From the NCBI RefSeq assembly GCF_000308655.1, contig NZ_BAGC01000111.1, positions 1-64,000 on the forward strand: a stretch of DNA of 64,000 nucleotides, written 5' to 3'. Source of the stretch: Nocardia niigatensis NBRC 100131 (GTDB taxonomy: Bacteria; Actinomycetota; Actinomycetes; Mycobacteriales; Mycobacteriaceae). The notes beneath the pieces were generated by a model that did not search any database, was not told the DNA's origin, and was given only the letters and a program-made list of their open reading frames with translations. Positions 54,392 through 61,136 of the stretch are shown here, piece after piece (positions within the stretch are counted from its first letter, which is position 1; each line of letters opens with the position of its first letter). A program made the translations under genes and the position numbers.

Positions 54392-56383
54392 GTGGCATTG
54401 GTCCGGGGAAGTGCCGGTAAACTGCTCAATGATGCACAGCAGGGTCAACTTTCGCAGCAGCTGGTCGAACTGGCCGGATATCAATGGGGTCAGAAGATAT
54501 CCGCTGGTGAGGTGAACTCCTGGCTGCGCAGCCTGCCGCAATTTCTGTCGGATCTGGTGGACGCGGGACTCGGCGAGGTCGAGGTGCTGCTCGAGCATCG
54601 GCTGCCGCACAGCCCCAAACGGGTCGACGTGATCCTGTGCGGGGTCCATCCGCGGACCGGTGCGGCCAGCTATGTGCTGGTCGAGCTGAAGCAGTGGTCC
54701 AAGGCGGAACTCATTGCCGCAGACCTCGTTTCGGCGACCGATGGCACCGACTCGGACGCGGCCGCGCAGCCGCCCGCCGACGATTCGGCCGCCGAGGACA
54801 CCGCTCTGTGTGCCGCCACGTCGGAGCCCGCCGCCGTGTGGAACGGCAAGTACACCGCCCTGCACCCCGCAGCGCAGGTGAGTGCCTACTGCCAGTATCT
54901 GGTGGACGCCACCCCGGCGCTCGCCGAACGGCGCGACTGCGTCTTCGGCATCGCCTACCTGCACAACGCCCACGAAGCCGACATCCGATCCCTGCTGCAG
55001 CATCCGCCGACCGACTTCGGGCAAATGTTCACCATGGACAATCGGGCCGCCATGGTCGACCGACTACGCGCGTTGCTGTCGGTCGACGCCGGACGCGACC
55101 CAGCGCGCTCGGCCGCCGACGACTTCCTGAACTTCCACCACGCACCCAGCAAAGCGCTGCTAACCCTGGCAGCCAAGGAGATTCAGGACCGCGAGCAGTT
55201 CGTGTTGCTCGACGAGCAGCGCATCGCCTACCAGATCGTGCTGCAGGCCGTCGCCAGAGCTCGGGCCGCACGCACCCAGACAGTGGTCGTGGTGCTCGGC
55301 GGCCCCGGATCCGGCAAGAGCGTCATCGCGTTGAGCTTGCTCGGCGAGCTCGCCCGCACCGGCCGCACCGTGCACCACGCCACCGGCTCGAAAGCCTTCA
55401 CCAAGACCATGCGGCGGGTGGCCGGTAGCCGGAACACGCGCGTGCAGGGCCTTTTCAAGTACTTCAACAACTACATCGGTGCCGACCCCCGCGCGCTCGA
55501 CGTGATCATCTGCGATGAGGCGCACCGACTCCGCGAAACCAGTGTCAACCGGTACACCACCGCCGAAATGCGTGCGAAAGCCGGCCCTCAGATCGAAGAA
55601 CTCATCAACGTGGCGTCGGTGCCGGTCTTCCTGCTCGACGAGAATCAGATCGTGCGGCCCGGCGAGATGGGATCGCTCGAGGATATTCGCGCCGCCTCGG
55701 CCGCCGCCGGATGCGAGCTCGAGGTGGTCCACCTCGACGGCCAATTCCGGTGCGGCGGATCAGAAGCCTTCGACTCCTGGGTCGCCCGACTACTCGGCCT
55801 GCACCCGCAGCCGCCGATCCCGTGGAGCACCCTGATCGCTGGCAGCGACGACGACTTCCAGGTCACCACGGCAGCCTCTGCACCCGCGCTGGAATCCTGG
55901 TTGATCACCCAGCAGAAGAAGGAAGGCGGCACCGCGCGTGTCGCCGCCGGTTACTGCTGGCCGTGGAGCGACCCCGTCGACACCCCCACCGGACGGCGAC
56001 TGGTCGACGACGTCGAAATCGGCGACTGGCGTCGCCCGTGGAATGCCAGGGAAGGCAAGAAAGTACCCGACGTACCCATCTCGGACTTCTGGGCCTCCGA
56101 CGAGCGAGGGTTCGGCCAGGTCGGCTGCGTCTACACCGCGCAGGGCTTCGAATACGACTGGGCCGGAGTCATTTTCGGCCCGGACTTCGTGCGCCGCGGT
56201 GACAGCTGGGAAGCACGCCAGAAGTTCTCCTACGACCCCGCCGTGAAAAGAGCTGACACACTGCACTTCGCGGGCCTGATCCGCAACACATACAAGGTGC
56301 TGCTGACCCGCGGCATGGAGGGCGTATGCCTGTACTCCACCGACCCTGAGACACAGGAGTTCCTGGAGCGAATGACCCGCTGA
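54392..56383 (+). CDS. Nuclease-like/DUF2075 helicase-type ATPase, copy B
   Basis: A 663-aa paralogue of the protein at 17909, alike over the whole length. The nuclease-like N-terminus keeps KRVDVILCG and YVLVELKQW; Walker A GGPGSGKS is at 303-310, then DEAHR, LDGQFRCGGS and TAQGFEYDWAG. It differs by an insert of about 30 acidic/Ala-rich residues (around 115-150) that copy A lacks. The two genes lie in the same orientation 36 kb apart and share their leader, so they come from duplication or from two arrivals of the same cassette. A likely DNA/RNA-processing defence protein; the activity is inferred. Confidence 0.85.
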   Translation: MALVRGSAGKLLNDAQQGQLSQQLVELAGYQWGQKISAGEVNSWLRSLPQFLSDLVDAGLGEVEVLLEHRLPHSPKRVDVILCGVHPRTGAASYVLVELKQWSKAELIAADLVSATDGTDSDAAAQPPADDSAAEDTALCAATSEPAAVWNGKYTALHPAAQVSAYCQYLVDATPALAERRDCVFGIAYLHNAHEADIRSLLQHPPTDFGQMFTMDNRAAMVDRLRALLSVDAGRDPARSAADDFLNFHHAPSKALLTLAAKEIQDREQFVLLDEQRIAYQIVLQAVARARAARTQTVVVVLGGPGSGKSVIALSLLGELARTGRTVHHATGSKAFTKTMRRVAGSRNTRVQGLFKYFNNYIGADPRALDVIICDEAHRLRETSVNRYTTAEMRAKAGPQIEELINVASVPVFLLDENQIVRPGEMGSLEDIRAASAAAGCELEVVHLDGQFRCGGSEAFDSWVARLLGLHPQPPIPWSTLIAGSDDDFQVTTAASAPALESWLITQQKKEGGTARVAAGYCWPWSDPVDTPTGRRLVDDVEIGDWRRPWNAREGKKVPDVPISDFWASDERGFGQVGCVYTAQGFEYDWAGVIFGPDFVRRGDSWEARQKFSYDPAVKRADTLHFAGLIRNTYKVLLTRGMEGVCLYSTDPETQEFLERMTR

Positions 56384-56394
56384 CACACGGTGAC

Positions 56395-56754
56395 TCAGGG
56401 CCGGTGCAACTCGGTGTACTTCACCGCCCGGCCCTTCACCGCCGCCACTGGATACCGCTCTTCGTTCTTCCTCAGCTTCTCTTCCACCGCTGCCCCGAGG
56501 TCAATGCCCAGCACATCGACCAGCCGCAAAAGGTAGATGAAGACATCGGCGACCTCCTCCTCGACACGTTTGCGGCGGCCGTCGTCTTCACATACCGCGG
56601 AACTCTCTTCCGCCGTGAGCCATTGGAACAATTCCGACAGCTCGCCGACCTCTCCGGTCAAAGCCATCACCAGGTTCTTCGGCGTATGGAACCGCTCCCA
56701 CTCCCGGCGGGCGGCGAACTCGGCGACCAGTTGCTGGAGGCGTTCTACAGTCAT
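56395..56754 (-). CDS. MazG-like nucleotide pyrophosphohydrolase
   Basis: A 119-aa protein of the MazG/dCTP pyrophosphatase-like (RS21-C6) fold. LVMALTGEVGELSELFQWL has the first metal-binding glutamates (E..E), and VEEEVADVFIYLLRLVDVLG the second E..D pair; KNEERYPV near the end is typical. Such enzymes hydrolyse dNTPs such as dCTP to the monophosphate and can deplete nucleotides during phage infection. It converges on the DUF2075 gene with 11 bp between stops, so it is a separate transcript. Confident on family, less on substrate. Confidence 0.85.
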   Translation of the reverse strand: MTVERLQQLVAEFAARREWERFHTPKNLVMALTGEVGELSELFQWLTAEESSAVCEDDGRRKRVEEEVADVFIYLLRLVDVLGIDLGAAVEEKLRKNEERYPVAAVKGRAVKYTELHRP

Positions 56755-56982
56755 CGCTTCTGTCTATCAGGTGGGCGCTACTCGATGCCGGACACTCGGA
56801 TATCCCACCGCTTGATGATCCGATGGTGGCCGAAAGCATCGTCGATCAGGCCGTGCTCGAGCTCCATGAGGATGCTGCGCGCTCTGGTCGACCAGTAGAG
56901 CCAACATCGTCGATCGGAGGCCTTACGACGGTTGATCGAGAATGGTCCGTTTGAACGTTGAACTGCTCATGACGTTTTGCGG
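56755..56982. other. Stretch with a short coding-like scrap
   Basis: On the plus strand, about 56765-56956, one frame has good codon bias (LLDAGHSDIPPLDDPMVAES, then IVDQAVLELHEDAARSG) but no start and no recognised family. It is probably the end of a lost gene. Confidence 0.3.
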
Positions 56983-57095
56983 CTACCGCGAAGCTTTACG
57001 TGGTCTGCCCCGTGCGACTTTGGCGGGTCGCCACATACGCAGATCATTGTCGGTCAGCCCGTGCTCGCCCTGCATGGTGCGGCGGTCGGGATCGG
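56983..57095 (-). pseudogene. 3' end of a second, divergent pglX
   Basis: The frame reads DPDRRTMQGEHGLTDNDLRM, then WRPAKVARGRPRK and a stop. The end of the intact PglX reads DDRRNRQGEHSLTDDDLRNW with a similar basic tail. The match is specific to the PglX C-terminus. Nothing upstream continues it, so it is all that remains of another BREX type 2 methyltransferase gene. Confidence 0.75.
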
Positions 57096-57149
57096 AAGCT
57101 CACAGCATGACAACCGTCACTGGGGAGGGACTACACCCAGAAAAGCTCA

Positions 57150-58007
57150 TCACAGCGTGAGCATCCAATCCGGGTGATCGATGAATCCCTGTGGGATGTA
57201 TTCGGATTCGACGTCGATGCGCATTCCGCGGTCGTGGGCCCAGCAGGTGAGGGCGAGCAGCGGGACCGATACGAACCCGTCCGGACCGCCGCGGCGCTTC
57301 GCTGTGTCGAAGTACTTCCGATGTCGTTTGAGGGCCTTCGCCAGTTCTTTAGCAAAGACTTTCTCGTCGTCGGCGGCTATGGCCGTGAAGACGTCGATCG
57401 TCGGCTTGATCAGATGATCGATGACCGTCTGAGCGCCGATCTTGCTTGTGGTGTCGAGGCTCTTCGCGCGGTCGGCGAGGCTACCGAGGTCGTCGCGCCA
57501 GGCCGTTTGCAGAAGATCGACCCATTCGTACTGGAATTCGTCGGCGACGCCGCCGTCTCCCGTATCGCGCAAACGCTCCACAGGGTACCGGGCGAGCATG
57601 TCGCCGGCTTCGGTGTCGCGGGCGACCGTCGCCCACCAGAAGGCGGTCAACCAGCGCCCGGTGTCCGCAGCCTGGTTGGGACCCGTCGGCACCCGGTAGG
57701 CCTCGCCGCCGAACCCCAGATCTACCGAATCGCGCTCGCCTGTGACGAAACCATCGACTACCCGGAACAATCCCGTCGCAGCCTGTTCGGCAAGCTGTGC
57801 GGCCTCGAGGGTCGCGGTTGAGTCGGCGGTCGGGTCCTCGATGAGGAGAACACCGAGAAGCGCCCGTGCGAGGGTCTCGACGAAGAAAAGGTTGTCGGGG
57901 CGCTCCGGGAGCCGGGGAATATGGTCGCCGAGGTATCCCCGGTATTCGTCGGCGCGGCCCTCGAATGTCTTGGCGTCGATTGCGTGCCGTGGCACCACCG
58001 CGGTCAC
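57150..58007 (-). CDS. Imm49 family immunity protein
   Basis: A 285-aa helical protein resembling immunity protein 49: VVPRHAIDAKTFEGRADEY, TLARALLGVLLIEDP, a central GRWLTAFWWATVARD, YEWVDLLQTAWR and a C-terminal ALTCWAHDRGMRIDVESEYI followed by PQGFI. Length and order fit the family. It begins with GTG 7 bp after the stop of the secreted-toxin gene, the usual place for the matching immunity gene, so it should protect the producer from that toxin. Confidence 0.8.
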   Translation of the reverse strand: MTAVVPRHAIDAKTFEGRADEYRGYLGDHIPRLPERPDNLFFVETLARALLGVLLIEDPTADSTATLEAAQLAEQAATGLFRVVDGFVTGERDSVDLGFGGEAYRVPTGPNQAADTGRWLTAFWWATVARDTEAGDMLARYPVERLRDTGDGGVADEFQYEWVDLLQTAWRDDLGSLADRAKSLDTTSKIGAQTVIDHLIKPTIDVFTAIAADDEKVFAKELAKALKRHRKYFDTAKRRGGPDGFVSVPLLALTCWAHDRGMRIDVESEYIPQGFIDHPDWMLTL

Positions 58008-58014
58008 AGCTGGT

Positions 58015-59310
58015 TCACTTCCCTAGGTCGAAGGTCTTTGTCGCGTACCCACCGTACTGTTCGCCGACGACTTGCCCGTTCTTCTTCAGATCCTGGACGC
58101 GAGCGCGGACCAGGACGTATTCGATGTTGGCAGGGTTCGTTGTCAGCAGTCTGTTGGCGAGGGTTCGCTCGATCGCGGTTCCGTTGTTGGCCATTTCGGT
58201 GATGATGGCGCGGTAGTAGCCGCTGGTGCCCTGTTCGTAGCGCTTGGCGTCATCGCCGATGCGCGAGCCGAGCCGCGCCTGGGGACTCTTCTCCTCCACG
58301 ATCACGATCTTGGTTTGGTTGGTCGCCTTGTCGGTGACTTCGTAGACCTTGTCGAAGCTGCCGGGGCCGGCGCGAGCCGGATCGCTGATCAGGTTGACGT
58401 TGTAGGCGCTGGACGGGTAGATGTCATCCAGGTACTGCTTGCCAGCGATATTGCCCAGCCCTTCGCCCGCATCGCGTTGCGCGACATACGCATTGGTCAA
58501 ATCGGTGGCTGTCTGGTCGCTGACCTTGCCCGTCGCGGCTTTCTCGCTATCGGCCTTCGTGGACAGGGCCTGCACAAGCTGGACGGACATGTACCGTTTG
58601 ACAACGTCGCGCATGGCGTCCATACGCATTTGAATGCCGGCGGGTTGCTTCTTCTCGGTGCCGGGTTTGAAGGTGGCGCCGATGAGGTTTTCATCGACAA
58701 TCTCGTATTGGTTTGTCGTGGAGTTCAGTTGGATCTGGGGAACCGGGACACCGTTGAAGTCGACGGCGTGGGCGTCCTTGCGCCGGAACTCACCCAGCGA
58801 AGGGTAGAGGTTGTAGTAGGCGGCCTGGTAGCCCGAATCCTTGATCTTGTCCGTCAGCGGTAGGTTGCGGAGTTCGACCTCGGTCGGCCCGGGCGGTGCG
58901 CGCGGGGCGGAGGATGCGGCCGCCGCGGTCGTCGCGGGTGTCTGCTTGTCGCCGTTGGGCTTTGCGGATTGCGAGGGCGCAGGCGCCACGTTGGCGCCGG
59001 TGAGGATGCACGATTGAGCCTTCGCCTGGATCGCAGCGCCTTCCGAGTCGAGCTGGTCGGCTTCGGTGTTGTAGCTGTCGACTGCGGCGACGTTGGTGTT
59101 GTCGATCGTCGGCGCCGCGTTGTTGTGGGTGTCGGCGCGCTGTTCCCACGCCTGCTCTTCGGCGAGGACCTGCATGCAATCCGCGGGCCCGCCCGGCTGG
59201 GCGAAGACGACGCCGGAGGAGCCGAGGACCACAGCAACGATGGCAGTGAACAGCACCGCCAGTATTCGCGGCAACGTCGACCACATGCGTTCGGCAGATG
59301 CCCCCATCAT
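58015..59310 (-). CDS. Secreted toxin with a restriction-endonuclease-like C-terminus
   Basis: A 431-aa exported protein. The N-terminus has a signal-like segment (LAVLFTAIVAVVLGSSGVVFA, about 19-39) after Arg residues, then a Cys-containing helical part and an Ala/Ser/Pro-rich linker (about 110-150). The C-terminal domain (about 300-430) has FDKVYEVTDK, IVIVEEKSPQARLGSRI and YEQGTSGYYRAIITEM, the order seen in restriction-endonuclease-fold toxins, with D, E and K of a D...ExK site. It is followed directly by Imm49. ATG at 59310 overlaps the previous stop. The target is probably DNA or RNA of competitors; that is inferred. Two small exported proteins precede it in the operon. Confidence 0.7.
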   Translation of the reverse strand: MMGASAERMWSTLPRILAVLFTAIVAVVLGSSGVVFAQPGGPADCMQVLAEEQAWEQRADTHNNAAPTIDNTNVAAVDSYNTEADQLDSEGAAIQAKAQSCILTGANVAPAPSQSAKPNGDKQTPATTAAAASSAPRAPPGPTEVELRNLPLTDKIKDSGYQAAYYNLYPSLGEFRRKDAHAVDFNGVPVPQIQLNSTTNQYEIVDENLIGATFKPGTEKKQPAGIQMRMDAMRDVVKRYMSVQLVQALSTKADSEKAATGKVSDQTATDLTNAYVAQRDAGEGLGNIAGKQYLDDIYPSSAYNVNLISDPARAGPGSFDKVYEVTDKATNQTKIVIVEEKSPQARLGSRIGDDAKRYEQGTSGYYRAIITEMANNGTAIERTLANRLLTTNPANIEYVLVRARVQDLKKNGQVVGEQYGGYATKTFDLGK

Positions 59311-59762
59311 CGGGTGTAGCGCCACTTGCCACCTTCTTTGACCAGGTAGAACATCGTGGTTTCCTCCGCCAGATCCGGAAAGCGGACTGTCACATCTGCA
59401 TTCGCGAGATCACCGGCGATGAGGACGTTGCTGACGAACAGGACCTTGCCCTGATCGGATCGGATGCCCGCGGGCGGCAGGTTCGCGTTTTCGTACCGCT
59501 GCCGCAAGGTGTTGCTGTAAAGGTCGAGCACCTTTTTCGGATCGTCGGTCTCGAGCACACTGCGCAGGACAGTCTCGATTTCGGCCTCGTCGCGAGCCCG
59601 TTGGGCAGCGGGATCGGTATGGCCTCCGACCATGACGAACACCCCGATTCCGATCGCGGCGGCCACCACTGCGATGGCCACTCCGAGAAGAAGAAACTTC
59701 TTCCGCGGGCCACGCGCGCGGGGCACCGCCTGCGGATCGAATCCGCTGGGCGCGGCAGCCAT
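59307..59762 (-). CDS. Membrane-anchored DUF4878-like protein
   Basis: A 151-aa protein with a basic N-terminus (RARGPRKK), one membrane segment (FLLLGVAIAVVAAAIGIGVFVMV) and an outer domain of the NTF2-like/DUF4878 type (EIETVLRSVLETDDPKKVLDL, then a final TTMFYLVKEGGKWRYTR strand). Such Mce-associated-like proteins are common in mycobacteria and nocardiae. It overlaps its neighbours by 1-4 bp on both sides, so it is part of the toxin operon, perhaps as delivery or docking factor. Confidence 0.6.
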   Translation of the reverse strand: MAAAPSGFDPQAVPRARGPRKKFLLLGVAIAVVAAAIGIGVFVMVGGHTDPAAQRARDEAEIETVLRSVLETDDPKKVLDLYSNTLRQRYENANLPPAGIRSDQGKVLFVSNVLIAGDLANADVTVRFPDLAEETTMFYLVKEGGKWRYTR

Positions 59763-60226
59763 CACTTCGTCGGATGAGTCGAGGCCGGAATGCCCAGGTC
59801 AGGGCAGTACTTCCATTCCCCGCTTTCCTTCTTGAAGCTGACCGGGCCGGTGTAGTCGTCGCCGCTTTCGGACTTGCCGACGGCTTCGGCGGTGGCGCTG
59901 TCGCCAGTGATCTCGACCTTGTCAAGCTTGGTGAGCTTGCCCTTCGGGCGGGTGGTCGACGCGTTCGCCATCATCTCGGCAGGCACCGACTTGATCAGAT
60001 CGCTGAACTGCGTGCAGAACTTGTCCGCGACGTCACTGGGATTCTTGGCGCTCATCACAGCCCGCAGATTCGACTCCATCTGCGCCTGTTCAGGGTTCGC
60101 CGAGGTGCCGCCGGTGCTGTCACCCCCACCGCAGCCCGCGATCACTCCGGCGAGCGACACCGCACCGACCAGCGCGCCGAGCGTGCGCAGGCTGCGCGGA
60201 CGTGGCTGTACTACAAGCAAATTCAT
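59762..60226 (-). CDS. Lipoprotein, first gene of the Imm49 toxin operon
   Basis: A 154-aa lipoprotein. The signal peptide (LRTLGALVGAVSLAGVIAGC) ends in a clear lipobox, AGC, so the Cys should be lipidated. The outer domain resembles the DUF4878/NTF2-like fold (MESNLRAVMSAKNPSDVADKF, then a last FKKESGEWKYCPDL strand), like the next gene; the two may be ancient duplicates. ATG at 60226 with GGGGAGAA upstream. It starts the four-gene operon lipoprotein - membrane protein - toxin - Imm49. Confidence 0.7.
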   Translation of the reverse strand: MNLLVVQPRPRSLRTLGALVGAVSLAGVIAGCGGGDSTGGTSANPEQAQMESNLRAVMSAKNPSDVADKFCTQFSDLIKSVPAEMMANASTTRPKGKLTKLDKVEITGDSATAEAVGKSESGDDYTGPVSFKKESGEWKYCPDLGIPASTHPTK

Positions 60227-60509
60227 AATGATTCTCCCCACTGATGCCCCCTCCGGCTCAGGATGCTAAATGACCTGCTCCTGATTTGCGATCTCGGACA
60301 GGGCGATTCCCCGCCGCGATGGTGTGATGTTCAGCACGCGCCTGAGGTCAATGGCCTTGCCTACCAGAGCTATTGGCCACACTCGTGCAATGCGGTGAGG
60401 AAGGGCGCCACGGCGCACTCGCGGCTCGTCCGCCACGGGGTCGCGACTCCGTGCGCCGCCCTGAACGTCGCCACCGGTGAGAATCCAAGCACTGCGGAAG
60501 CTACGCGGC

Positions 60510-60849
60510 TGCCCGCACAAGGCCGGAGCTCGACATCGACGCGCTGTGCAAGCTCTACGGTGTGCCGGAGGAGCGCACGCGGCAGATGAAGCCCCCTGCG
60601 CTGCAGGCGGATCGCCGCACTCGGCCGACTGACGAATCCCATTGGTGGGCAACGTATGAGGATCTGATTCCGGCCGAGTTCGAGACCTACATGTCGTTGG
60701 AGATGGCGGCCGAGCGGATGATCACCTACCAACCCGACACGGTGCCTGGCATCGTCCAGACCGCCGACTACGCGAGGGAGTTGAATCGAGTGTTCTTCGC
60801 CTCCGACACGGCTGAAGACCGCCTACGACCTCATCAAGTCGAATGGTGA
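60510..60849 (+). pseudogene. Truncated DUF5753 regulator
   Basis: The frame reads ELDIDALCKLYGVPEERTRQ and then the start of DUF5753: HWWATYEDLIPAEFETYMSL, EMAAERMITYQPDTVPGIVQ and TADYARELNR. The helix-turn-helix is absent upstream and the domain stops after FFASDTAEDRLR. It is a two-end-truncated copy of an Scr1-like regulator, the third trace of such a gene in the window. Confidence 0.7.
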
Positions 60850-61136
60850 GGATCGAACCACGCCGGGTAGGGCAGCTAGGAAACCAACCGATTGGAACTT
60901 GGGCTCGTTGGCCAGGTGCGTCAGGCTGGGGTGACTAGCTCGGCCGGGCGAGCGTCGGTGCAGGGACCGGATAGTCGCGATACCGGCATTCCGGCTTCGG
61001 TCGCGGCGATGTCCAGAAGATCGGGATATCGTTGTGCGAGTGGGGATCCCGTTGACAGAGACCATTAATCAGCGATTCGTTGCGAGAGCCGAGGCCCGGG
61101 AGTGCGTGCGGCTCGGGATCTTCGGAGGGTAACGAA
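60850..61136. other. Intergenic region before the helicase-PLD gene
   Basis: Just under 290 bp with no convincing gene; it should hold the promoter of the helicase-PLD gene, whose GGAGGG ribosome binding site lies at its end. Confidence 0.35.

Noticed and set aside
53385..54398. Upstream extension of the polytopic membrane protein to nearly 900 aa
   Set aside because: The extra part is Arg/Pro/Ser-rich, runs antisense to a coding-like gene and to the conserved leader, and a GTG with a good ribosome binding site exists at 53384.
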